A stretch of DNA of 64,000 bases from Blastomussa wellsi (lineage: Eukaryota > Cnidaria > Anthozoa > Scleractinia > Plerogyridae), in assembly GCA_947652115.1 (NCBI GenBank), contig OX393562.1, positions 30,609,156-30,673,155 on the forward strand, read 5' to 3'. Made by a program: the position numbers and the translations under genes. Shown piece by piece: positions 1 through 10,111 of this stretch. The notes below the pieces were generated by a model, which worked only from the letters and a program-made list of their open reading frames with translations, searched no databases and was not told the DNA's origin. Every line of letters starts with the position of its first letter. Position 1 is the first letter of the stretch.

Positions 1-924
1 TAAGTCAGATCAGATCACCAGCCGTCTAAAACACAAATTAAGAAATACATATCACACCCAGTATTTCGCTTTAGCGGCAGGAAAGTTGTATTTTAGCTGA
101 ATCATAGAAGTTCTTTGGCTTGTGTTAACTTTTGAGGTTATCCCAGAATGGAGGCTTTGAATTGGTCAATGGAGACAACTGTGGAACAGTTTCAACGTGA
201 GAATATTATTTATGCGGCGTTTATGTTGTAAAGTGGTGAGCTTCTGAACTAGAAATGATCTATGTTTTATCTTTTATTTGCTCTTTTCAAAGTGCCAAAT
301 AAAACCCGACTACCACACTGTGCTGCATGTGTTGTCATGTACCACAGCATTGTTAATATAATTATGTTAAATATTACAACCAGAAACACAACAAACTTAA
401 ACAAAAACAGTTTATAAAACATTTTTGACTGATTATAGTTTTGTTTTTCTCTTTTTCGAAACCTCGATTAAAGGTCTTGAAAATATTTTGATAGAACTAT
501 AACGATGAATTATTGACATGTTTAATTAATTCCCAAGTATGAAGCGTATACTGGGAATAGGGTTTTAAGCGAAACACGGAACTATTTCGCACACTTATAA
601 GGTAAGGCATGTTGATTTGTTTTTATCGTCTCCGTTTATATCTTTCTTTACAAAACAGGCGCAAAACTTTTAACATTCAAAGCGCAAAAAATTATCTTCA
701 ATGAAATTGAACGAACAAATCAGTGACAACACTACATAATCGCAGTGCAGTTTACACAATCCGTAAACATCATCTTTGTTAATTATTCATTTGAAACATT
801 CGAACTGCGTTGTTCTACATAACAAAGGGTTTAAGTTACTAGAATAGCTGACTGCTGAAGCCGGGTCAGTTCTGTCCTGTTCACTGATTATGTAAATAGA
901 AGTCCACAACACGCTGGAGACCAA
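1..924. other. No recognisable gene
   Basis: AT-rich sequence with no long open frame, no recognisable domain and no clear inverted repeat. I see nothing that can be named here. Confidence 0.5.
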
Positions 925-1088
925 TAGACCAATTCCGATATATTAATATTCCAACATGTCACCGAGGCTTGGGGGAATAAAAGAAAAGATTTTGCATCGA
1001 GGCTTAGGGATGAATAAAAAATTTCTTTTGTTTTATTCCCCCAAGCCTCGGTGCCACGTTATAATTTTAATATATCGGAATTGGTCTA
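925..1088. mobile_element. MITE, family A (TAGACCAATTCCGATATATT ends)
   Basis: A short element with inverted arms of roughly 55-60 bp. It begins TAGACCAATTCCGATATATT and ends with the inverse, finishing in GGTCTA. The arms also share the block CCGAGGCTTGGGGGAATAAA. Two more copies are in the window (30634-30955 and 31030-31174). A TA dinucleotide at each end may be the target duplication. The small ORF inside it is just the arms read through. Confidence 0.85.
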
Positions 1089-3470
1089 TTCATGCGTTGA
1101 AGCAATTTGTCTGTTTGTCAGTTCTAGTTGCGTCTGAAACACCCATTTCATAAACAAGCGTTTGCAGGTATGTCCGTTCTGCTACAGTGAAAGTCGTTTT
1201 TTAAATAAACGTTGGACTAATTATTTTAGTTGGATTATTGAAGTTCCCAAAAGTATAACGGGTAAAAGACTTCACGCGAAAGACTAGTTTTGACCAATTT
1301 CTAGGCAATTTTCCGACCAGCACCCCACTTTTATACGGGAATCCCGACCCCCGGGATAAAGTAGTGAAGACTATTGTATGTGCTGAAGCTCGAGTCGACT
1401 GCGTTTATCAACAAACCGATGCAGGAAGCTCAAATCATGTGCACAGTGAAGCTTGTAACCCTAGTGATTTAAGCTAACATTGAGTTCATACAGTCTATTT
1501 GCTTTGAATTATAGTTTAATGGAGCATGATGTGCCTAATTAGGTCAAGTTTGACCGAAATGTGTGTGAAAATATCAGAAGGCAGAGTAATAAAACTTAAA
1601 ATTCCAGTCCTTTGCTGATCTTTAAAGTGTTTTCAATTATTGTGCACAACAAGAGCAATATCGAATTAGTAAATTTGTTATTGCTGAAGCCGGGTTAATT
1701 ATGTTCTTTATAATAAAAGATTAATAGAGCCAGTGATAAAGACCAATATCTGCGCTGAAGCTATATTACACTGCGTCTAAAAAATCATAACAATATTTAC
1801 TATAGAAGGAATGTTAGCATCTTCACTTCCTGTTCGCGGTTTGATAGAAATCATTTCACAAAGAACAACACTCTAAGACGGTCTAAGATTTTCTGCCAGA
1901 AGTTACAATTATAGACGTTTGGAATTTCTCATTCGTTTGTTTCTTTACCCTCGTTGCTTTCCTGATTTCATGATTTCTAATATTTTTATACTTAACGAAG
2001 ATTAGAAGTGCCAGAAGGCATTTTTACAAAAAAGGAAACAATAATTTAAATTAAAGTTTTGTCACCACCGCATTTTATATTACAGTGCGTTTTACGAAAA
2101 TTTTGACAAACGGTTTTCAAGGATCGTTTGAAAGTTCCGACGTTTGCTGCGAGTTTTATTACGTATTTGTCAATCAAAACGCGAAATTCGAAGAAGTGAA
2201 TTTCTCTTTAAGTGAAGCTCGGAAGGTGGCCTTATATATGTGTGAGAGCTCTACTGACGAGATTTGATGATGTTAGAAAGATCGCACCTATCGCAGTTCG
2301 TTTGGTAATAACAATTCCAAATGCACTGACTTTCTCTTTGGAAGGGAACACTATAGCGGCAATTAATTCAAATATATATTGGACCTACACTCAATAACTG
2401 TAGCTAGTAAACACATGCAAACTGTGTCAGGCTTTTTCGATGTTCTGATTGGTTGTCTGAAAAGATCATATCGACTTGGTTTCAAATGCTAAGAGTCTTT
2501 CAAAAATTAGAAATGGAAACTGGAATTATGGCACTCAAGCAATTCGAACTTCCCAACCTCGCTCCACCTAAAACTCACAACTTCATTTCGAAGTTCGCGT
2601 TTTGATTGATAAATATATAATCAAGAGATAATGAGGGTCTCTTGATATAATTAAATTCTTACGATCGTAACAAAACAAAATCCGGGACTTTAAAACAAAC
2701 TTCGAAAACCAATTGTCAAAAGTTATCGGTTGTAAACGGTGAATTCTCCCCAATGTTTCATATTTTTAAAATATTTTCCTACTAAATTTGCGAGAATTGC
2801 TTAAAATTGAATTTTGATAACTACATTTGGTTTTTTTCCTTTTCCTTCCTTCGTTTCCTTTTCCTTTCATATATATTTAATTTCGCCATCCACATATTCA
2901 CCGAGTTAAATTAGAATTTTAGTGCTTACAAAGCCGCCATTTTATTTACGAAAAATTCACATTGTCTACCATTGTTTTCAGAAAGTTTGAACTGGCAAGG
3001 AACTGACTTGGTTGTTACATGTAAGTAGATTTTTTCGCCCAACTGCGACCATTTCTGAGTAATTTCTTTTGTGAGTCATCATCGAAAAGAAAAGTAACCC
3101 GCAAAACCTAATTCCTGCCAAATTCCTTTGCAATTAATTTAATAAGCAATTGGATCCCGTTGAAGCCCTGATTTCTTCAGGCTTCTTTATTCCAATTGCT
3201 AAACTGGAAATTCACTGCCATGATCATTTCTCACTCCAATCTACATCCGCAGTTCATATGTGAATATTTCATACACTTAACGTCATAATTAGTTAGTTGT
3301 ATTTTAAACTTTAGTTGGTTGTAGTTTTAAACTTTAACTTTACGTTTTAGTTTTTATTACTGTTCTATTTTATAATGAGTTTTTTACTTTTATGTATTTT
3401 AGATTTTTATCTTTTTAGAGAACCATCGTGAAAACCACCTTGAGTTGATTGTAGGCCTCCTCTAAAATTA

Positions 3471-3519
<49 letters not shown>

Positions 3520-5592
3520 AATCTAGGTCCTATAATTTTTATACATATATTCTGATGGTCTGTCGAATACTTGTTGCGATTTCTTTTAGCTTTCTTAATC
3601 TTGTAACTGATTTGTTGTAAAGTTTTACAGTGCGGCTACTGTAACCGGGGTCATCCAGACAAAGTTAACCAATCACAAAGCAGAACGGAAACAATAGATT
3701 TCAGCATTTTTTTAACTTCAGCCAATGAAATGTCGAATACAGAACAATGAAATTTCAACTTGTTCGTTCGCCACGAAAACAGATTCAATTAATTTCGATT
3801 GCATCCCTTTTAAACTTGAGTAGCTGTGACAGCGATGTTCATGAAAGGGAAGTTCAAAACAGGGAAAGCAGCGATCGTGCCGTTTGTCTCAACTGTGCGT
3901 GGCGGAGTTCGCTCGTGACAATTTCAAGTTTTCTCTACGGCATCAAGTGGAGTACCATTTGGAAAATAAATGCGCGTGATGCTAGAGAAGGAATACTTTC
4001 TGAACTGCCTAACGTACAAGTGAAAGCGACGGTCAAAGTTTAGGCAAAGTGCGTGGCGTATTTGCAAACAACCGCGAAAACACGGCTTTCGTGGCGTGAT
4101 AAATTTAGTTTTCTGCCCTGTCGGATCGTCGACTTCCTCCGAAGGCGCATCAGCCGTATACACCTGCACATCCAAAGTTTCGGCAATTCAGCGAGTTTGA
4201 ATAAACACACACAAAGCACTCAACCGTCTGAGCAGAATATTTGCCGGCATGAGTTTTATTTCGTTTCGGAACGTTTTATGCTTCAACATGCATTTCAACA
4301 GCATGAACAACCAACAACAACAACTTTGTTTGCGATCGAAATTTATGAAGTCACAACACAACAAATATCGTTTATAGCGCATGTTTCAACTGCAAAATGG
4401 TAATGATAATTTGTCGAGTACAGGTTCCTAGATTGATAAAACTATACAAATGTGAAGGAATTTATTTCGGAAAGAAAAGTTTATTTACTTTCCCAGTTCC
4501 TGTCTTCACACAGGCGTATATAAAAATCTTATTAAACATTTTGGTGTGTAGAATAGCTGTATATTGTTTACAAGTCTTGCAGTATTTTGGTGAGTAACTG
4601 CAGTCAAAATACAAATGACGAGTAAAAATTTATAGCGATACTACACACTTTTATATCGCTGTAAATTTTTAAAAATGCCTGATATTCAGACAATAGTTTA
4701 GATCATGGTAGTTAGTAGAGGAGACTGATTATGAAACCCGGCAAAACTTCAAAGGACGATCTCTTTGTTTTGGTTTTGACGTGGTCACGTGTTTGCTACC
4801 GTGCACAAGAAAAATTTCAAGATGGCGTCAGGAGTGTCGTAGATTGAAGTTTTGCTTAAAAGTATTGGTGTTTGTGCTTAGTGTTTGTACTCACATTGCT
4901 TACTGCAGCTGAGAATTGTTTTTTTTTACTCGCATCTAAATCTTCGCAAAACGCGAAGATCAGAGTTGGTCTTCGAGAGCCGCCATCTTGTTTGCCGTGT
5001 GCACGGTCAGAGTCACGTGACGGGTCAACTCAACACCAGAGCCCGCGAGTGTGGTGGTAAACCTCCACTTTCTATGATGGTCTTCTTTGCTTAATTTTCT
5101 TCCTGTAGAGTGATTGTTTTCACCTACTCTCCCCTCTCTCCTCTCGGGCTACCACTCGGCCAGCACAATCGAGGTCTGGATCTCCCTAGTACGGAACGAT
5201 CATATCATTTGACCAAAAGGACATCATACCCCTCTTTTGGAGACACTGCTACCCTAGGGGGTCATAGGCCGTCTTCCTTATCATCATGTTTTTCCACTTT
5301 AATCAGCGTTTTGCTTATTTTCTTGTATCTACCCGGAAATAAGTGGTGGGGGAAGAGGGGTGCCTGGGGGATACAATGTAGAAGCCCATAGTAACTCCCC
5401 TCGAGTGTGGCCAAAGAGCTAAATCATCCTTGCCGGTACTGCTGAACGCTGCCCCTCTATGGGTGTGGCTTAATCTACTAACGTTCACAACAACAGGGCG
5501 TCATTAACGGAAAATGTGGGGTGAGGCCGGTGCATGGAGACCTATGTTATTCACGCAAGGGCCGCATGCTTCAGGAGGGACACCGTAGATTT
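1089..5592. other. No recognisable gene; short ORFs only
   Basis: About 4.5 kb with several ORFs of 60-116 codons on both strands (for example 2085-2267, 3747-4043 and 4053-4403). None resembles a family I know, and none sits between convincing splice sites in a chain. Simple ATT repeats occur near 3468-3519. Confidence 0.4.
3400..3519 (+). repeat. Probable LINE 3' tail ending in (ATT)n
   Basis: A stretch reading like an untranslated 3' tail (AACCATCGTGAAAACC and following) runs directly into about 15 ATT units at 3468-3519. Non-LTR elements of the L2/CR1 kind often end in such a tail, as does the better-preserved copy at 34108-34957. No coding part is left, so the family is uncertain. Confidence 0.4.
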
Positions 5593-5693
5593 AGGGCGCG
5601 TTCGTTTGGGATATTTCGGAATAAGAATATATTGCGGCTATTCTGTTCCTGGGAGCAGAATAGCCGGAATGGAAATCCAGGTATTCCGGAATG

Positions 5694-5800
5694 ACAACAA
5701 CAACAACTTTATTTGTCTTTAAATACAAGTTGGAGTAGTTTGCCCCGCAAATAGCTGAGAAGCTAGTCGAGGCGGGGCAAGACAAATACATGAACAACTC
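5694..5800 (-). repeat. SINE-like repeat with (AAC)n end
   Basis: It begins with AAC repeats and contains AGCTGAGAAGCTAG between complementary GCCCCGC and GGCGGGGC blocks. A diverged relative lies at 17828-17915, with the same AAC start and AGCTGAGAAGCTAA core. The orientation is guessed from the (GTT)n tail on the complement. Confidence 0.5.
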
Positions 5801-5868
5801 AAATAAGTACCTTAAAGAAACAATTTAAACCTTAGCTCCCAAACAAACGCTTACTCGCATTATTCCAA

Positions 5869-6064
5869 TAGACCTTTTTAGCTACGTATGTAAATTGCCC
5901 ATTTCAGATCATGTGATGCTCTCCCGAGAATTACTCCTTTGTCCATTTGGAAATTATTCATACATTTCCGCGTGGATTTGTTTGAATTTGAAAGCAATAA
6001 GTCTCACGGGTATCATCACGTGATCTGAAATGGGGCAACAAACAAATGAAGCTAAAAAGGTCTA
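5869..6064. mobile_element. Nested MITE (TAGACCTTTTTAGCT ends)
   Basis: A 196-bp element with TAGACCTTTTTAGCT at one end and the exact inverse at the other. An inner inverted pair (GCCCATTTCAGATCA and TGATCTGAAATGGGGC) lies near the ends. It interrupts the larger element at 5593-6103. Confidence 0.8.
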
Positions 6065-6709
6065 TTATTCTTATTCCGGATTGATCCCAAACGAACGCGC
6101 CCTTAGTGAAATAAGCCACGTTTAAATAACAGTTCTTTTATTAATAATGTTCTGATTAACAACTTAAAATCAGACTTACTGATAGAGCTGAACCAGGGTG
6201 AACTTATTCCTGGCATCTCTTCTTAGTAAAGCTATTCAAGATAAGATTTTACGATAAACTCTTGGCATGCGAGGATAATTATTTGTACTGTAAGAAAACC
6301 TGGTTATTCGAAAGCCAAATATGCTTATCTGAAAAAAAAAAGGAGTTAATTAAAAGTTATAATTTCCATTTTGTAGCGGTGTTTTGCATTCCAAGTGTTA
6401 TGCAGAATTTGAGATTATTCACATGAGTCATGATCAAAACGGTAAACAGAAAACTCCGTTAACTATAAAGTGACAAAACCGAACTGAATTTGGGTAATTA
6501 CGCTTCGAATAAGCAGGTAGGTTTGTAAATAACTTTATTTCATTAGTAAATTTTGTCCTTAATATAAATATATGATTTTAACATTTATTACGAACAATCT
6601 AGTTTTGTATATACGTATTATTATTGAAAATTCACTCATCTCTATTATTTTTATTATTATGTTAATTACATTGTTCGTGGCTAGTCCGACGCGGCGCTTT
6701 TTGTGCAAT

Positions 6710-7079
6710 TAGGGCCTTTACGAAACCACGACGGCGACGCCAACGACAACTTCCACAAAAAAATACATTTAAATTTTGCGTAAGAATCTCGCAACTATCA
6801 GAATTTGTTTAGTGTGATTATCAGTATCAGGGCTAATTTCTACTTGGATTTTTCAGCGCCTATGTAATTCAAACGAGATACATGAAAAACTCGCCGTTGC
6901 GGTTCACGTTCTCAACACAACTCAGAATTTAGTCATTTCACGTCGTCGTTTTGCAGATGACGACAAAGAAATGAACAAAGATGGATAACGCACGTGCAGG
7001 ACTATTGTTCTGCTCATTAAATCTTTTCTTTGGCGACGTCCTCGTTGACGTCGCCGTCGTGGTTTCGTAAAGTCCCTAC
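6710..7079. mobile_element. MITE (GGGCCTTTACGAAACCACGA ends)
   Basis: Arms of about 40 bp are inverted copies: the left has TTTACGAAACCACGACGGCG and the right has CGCCGTCGTGGTTTCGTAAA. The interior of about 280 bp codes for nothing visible. It is a non-autonomous DNA element. Confidence 0.85.
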
Positions 7080-7106
7080 TAAGACTGTCAAGTAACTGTC
7101 AACTTT

Positions 7107-7141
7107 GTATTATCATTATCATTATCATTACCATTATCATT
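7107..7141 (+). repeat. Microsatellite (ATTATC)n
   Basis: Imperfect hexamer repeat of ATTATC units. Confidence 0.9.
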
Positions 7142-7220
7142 GAAGACGGGTGCCGTGCTTTACATGTAACAGAAGAACAATAAAAAATACAGTGAACACT
7201 TTGTTCAAGCAGAAGTGCAC

Positions 7221-7411
7221 AATCGGCCATTTCCTAGATCCCTTTTCCCTCAGTTTTTTAAAAACGAGTCTACGTGCGAAGCTATTCATATGGTAATAAG
7301 ATTGTTTTGCATGGGAATGAAGAGGCAGGTAAAACACATCTTCATATGAATGGTTTCGCACTTAGACTCGTTTTGACGCTGAGGTAAAAGAGAACTCGGA
7401 ACTGGCCTATT
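7221..7411. mobile_element. MITE, family B (GGCCATTTCCGAGTTC type)
   Basis: Outer arms match AATCGGCCATTTCC and its inverse, AACTGGCCTATT, and both sides contain an AAAACGAGTCTA block and a CATTCATATG block. A second copy, broken by a nested element, lies at 63284-63861. Confidence 0.8.
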
Positions 7412-7462
7412 CGAGACGTCTAGATCTATGGTAATGAGTTTAGAGATCTCTTTTGAGAGTAG

Positions 7463-7494
<32 letters not shown>

Positions 7495-7574
7495 TCGTCG
7501 GTGGGAAGTATAACAATATAATTTGGTTTTATCAACTGGGTTGATAATGTGAATTGGCCACCGTAAAGAGGTCC

Positions 7575-7616
7575 AAGAGCTGACGTTTCGAGCGTTAGCC
7601 CTTCATCGGAGCGAAT
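7575..7616 (-). ncRNA. Degenerate hammerhead-like core in PLE 1
   Basis: On the minus strand, CCGATGA (7609-7603) is followed by a 4-bp stem II (GGGC, loop TAAC, GCTC), then GAAACGTC with a possible cleavage point after the GTC. Three bases on each side (GCT and AGC) could form stem I. The second core base is C rather than the usual U, so cleavage activity is doubtful. The related copy at 45370-45411 has CCGACGA. PLEs of many animals are known to carry hammerheads. Confidence 0.45.
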
Positions 7617-7707
7617 CAGGGAATTGCGAGTCGTGTGTTGTTTATATACAGAAAGATGGAGCTTCGCTATTGGTTGGTGCCTGGTAACGTGAAAACAACG
7701 GAATAAA

Positions 7708-8092
7708 TTAGTTGAATGAAAAGCGTTCGTTGATGCCGTGAGGATTAAGAGTGCCGATTTCAAAAATAAATTTTTTGTTCTAGAGTTTTGCGACTTTCCG
7801 TGCTTCCTTGGTGAAGGGAAAGGCCGCAGACTGCCATATGTTGCTTAGAATGATTTGGGAGATTGAAGTGTCTCGCGACCGGTTTCGATGCATTTTTATC
7901 GTCTTTCTCTACGTCCCGAAGGTGTTCTCGGAATCGGTCGCCTAGTCGTCTCCCTGTTTCGCCGATGTATAACTTTTTGCAAAGAGTGCAAGTTATGCAG
8001 TAGATGACATTGGCTGAGGTACAGGTGAAATAATCATATTTTGTCGACGTTGTGAATGAAAAGGGCATGTTTTGCATCCTGCGCAAGCGCAT
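7708..8092 (-). pseudogene. PLE 1 GIY-YIG endonuclease remnant
   Basis: It contains a cysteine-rich linker, then IYCITCTLCKKLYIGETGRR with the two conserved Tyr/Gly half-motifs, then the Arg/Glu helix RFREHLRDVE. One extra base in an A-run near 7770 truncates the frame early. With it corrected, the frame would end at a TAA at 7708-7710, after INERFSFN. The domain nicks target DNA to prime reverse transcription in this element class. Confidence 0.88.
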
Positions 8093-8143
8093 TTAAAAGT
8101 TCCGGGTTGATCACTTGTTTGGAATGCACTTCTAACTAAAAAG

Positions 8144-9264
8144 TTACCTTTGTTTTTGTCGCGTTTGAATGAAATTAAAGGAGGTTGCGAAAAAGATTCT
8201 ACCAGTGTCGGGATCATTCTGAAGTAATTTAAAGTTCTTGAGAATGATGGATTTTACTGCGTGGTTATGAGGGTGAAATGTGAGGGTGAATGGAATTCTA
8301 TCGTTGTTTTCTATCTGTGACGTTTGTAGTGCTGACTGTCGATCAATATTTTGGGCGCGATGATTGTCCGCTTGAACAACAGAAGCAGGATAGCCGCGTT
8401 TGTCGAAGAAATTGCACATTTCCTCTGATTTGAAGGAAAAATCAGAGTCGTCACTACAAAGACGGCGAAGTCTAAGAAACTGAGAATAAGGAATGGAATT
8501 CTTGACATGTGATGGATGTGAAGATGAATACAACAAATAACTATGAGAATCTGTGGGTTTGTAGTGCACACTGGTGCATAAACCGTTGCCTTCGATAGAA
8601 ACTTTGATATCCAGGAATGCTAAGGAAGTATCGGAAATTTCCCAGGTATATTTAAGAACAGGATGAAACGAATTAACGGCGGTTATAAATTGATTGAGAT
8701 CCTCTCTGGTAGAAGAGGTAGCGCCGATGCAGTCGTCAATGTAGCGACGATAGAGTTCAGGTTTTGGGCCGTTGTATTGATTGAAAAATTTGTGTTCAAT
8801 GTAGCCTATGAAAAGATTGGCGTAGCTGGGTCCCATTTTGGTACCCATGGCCGCGCCATTGATTTGTTTGTAATAATTGTCCGTGAATGAAAAACAGTTG
8901 AGTGTTAACACTAACTCAGCCAGGCGGAGTAGTGTTTCCGAGCTTGGTTCCTTAACAGTGCGTAAATCAAAAAGGGCTAGAAGACCTTCGTCATTTGGGA
9001 TGACGGTGTAAAGAGATGTAATATCCATAGTGAAAATAAGTTTGTCTTCGCCCAGGAAATTGAAATCGCGAAAAATTTGAAGAGCGTGTAGACTGTCTTT
9101 AACGTATGACGGTAAAGATCTGACAATAGGTGCCATAATTTTGTCTAAATAGCTGGAAATGAGTTCGGTAGGGCAACTACAGGCAGAGACGATAGGTCGA
9201 CCTGGGTTGTTAGGTTTGTGAATTTTAGGTAAAAAGTAAATACACGAGGTTCTGGGAGTGGTAA
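8144..9264 (-). pseudogene. PLE 1 reverse transcriptase remnant
   Basis: The longest open stretch is 9136-8144, and the frame continues upstream to about 9264. It shows fingers and palm signatures: FLPKIHKPNNPGRPIVSAC, then FTMDITSLYTVIPN, GAAMGTKMGPSYANLF and RRYIDDCIG, where YIDD carries the catalytic aspartates. The thumb region follows with LAFLDIKVS. The normal reading frame leaves this ORF near 8190 by a frameshift, and there is no start codon of its own. It cannot make an intact protein. Confidence 0.9.
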
Positions 9265-9285
9265 AGATGAGATTGGTACCGTGGG

Positions 9286-10111
9286 CGCGTCTCCCAGGTT
9301 TCGCGCGGCCATGTTTTCGCTCCGCACTCGACGGACTAAGAAAAAAGGGACTGCTGGTAGTCTAGTAACCACCATTAAACCACTGACCAATAAAATGGCT
9401 CTCATTTAAAACAAACTCCTCAATGGAAATACAATAAAAACCTGCTAACTGCCTCATGGCGTAATGCACTCGCGAAAATTGTTTAGACAGGGCCACACAA
9501 CATTAACACCTGCTCAGATTGCTGACCTTTTGAATTTCGTATTGAGATCCGCATACTTCCAGTTTTTCTTGTCTTTCTTGGAGGCTTTAAATGTTTAGCT
9601 TAAAACTGTAGTTAAAGACGTCGCTTGCCGTAACAGTGGAGTGTAAAGAACGAAAACTAGTTTGATTACGTGTAAGAAAATTATTCTTGGTTAGATGTTC
9701 ATATAACTAGATTATAAGTTCGAACATCTTGGCCACCACTTTTGGTTTTATATATAACCAAAGTGCTGTAATTCGCGGTCACAGCTAGCTTGTATAATAA
9801 TTATGTATCAGTATATTGATTTCATATTTAATCGTTTTTATACCTTACCCAGCTTATTTATTATTGTTTCTATACAGAGCTTGGACTCCAGTCCTTAGGA
9901 GACTATATATTTCAGTGCAGATGCCTGCAGTTCAACGGTATTTGAGTTATTCCACTTGCGAAAGGATCACGTTCCTTTTCGTGTATATGACAACTTTTCT
10001 ACGATTTGACCGAAGCAACATGCGAATCGCAAGTCGCTTATCGTATAGCATCTGTCTTCTTTTGCGCCAAAGAGGCAGTGGTGTTAAGTACGCGCCTGGA
10101 AATTTATAGCC
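9286..10111. other. No recognisable gene
   Basis: Sequence between the truncated PLE and the 3' end of the NIDO/AMOP/VWD gene. It would hold the 3' untranslated region of that minus-strand gene. I see no other feature. Confidence 0.4.

Larger units (their letters stand above)
5593..6103. mobile_element. Inverted-repeat element with two nested insertions
   Basis: It starts AGGGCGCGTTCGTTTGGGAT and ends with the inverse, ATCCCAAACGAACGCGCCCT. Inside lie a SINE-like piece (about 5694-5800) and a complete smaller inverted-repeat element (5869-6064). The ends are well matched, so this is a non-autonomous DNA transposon. There is no transposase. Confidence 0.8.
7518..9285 (-). mobile_element. Penelope-like retroelement 1, 5'-truncated and frameshifted
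   Basis: A decayed retroelement read on the minus strand. Reverse transcriptase comes first (about 9264-8190), with YFLPKIHKPNNPGRP, DITSLYTVIPN and the catalytic YIDD box. A GIY-YIG endonuclease follows (about 8060-7708), with VIYCITCTLCKKLYIGETG and REHL. This RT plus C-terminal GIY-YIG order defines endonuclease-bearing Penelope-like elements. At least three frameshifts (near 8190, 8055 and 7770) break the frame. Upstream of about 9285 the similarity stops, so the 5' end is missing. The 3' region to 7518 recurs at 45310-45577, and its last 30 or so bases recur at 27301-27336 and 41937-41968. Confidence 0.92.

Noticed and set aside
956..1153. 65-codon plus-strand ORF
   Set aside because: It is read-through of the arms of a family A MITE.
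2085..2267. ORF preceded by an acceptor-like TATTACAG
   Set aside because: No family resemblance and no partner exon with matching phase was found.
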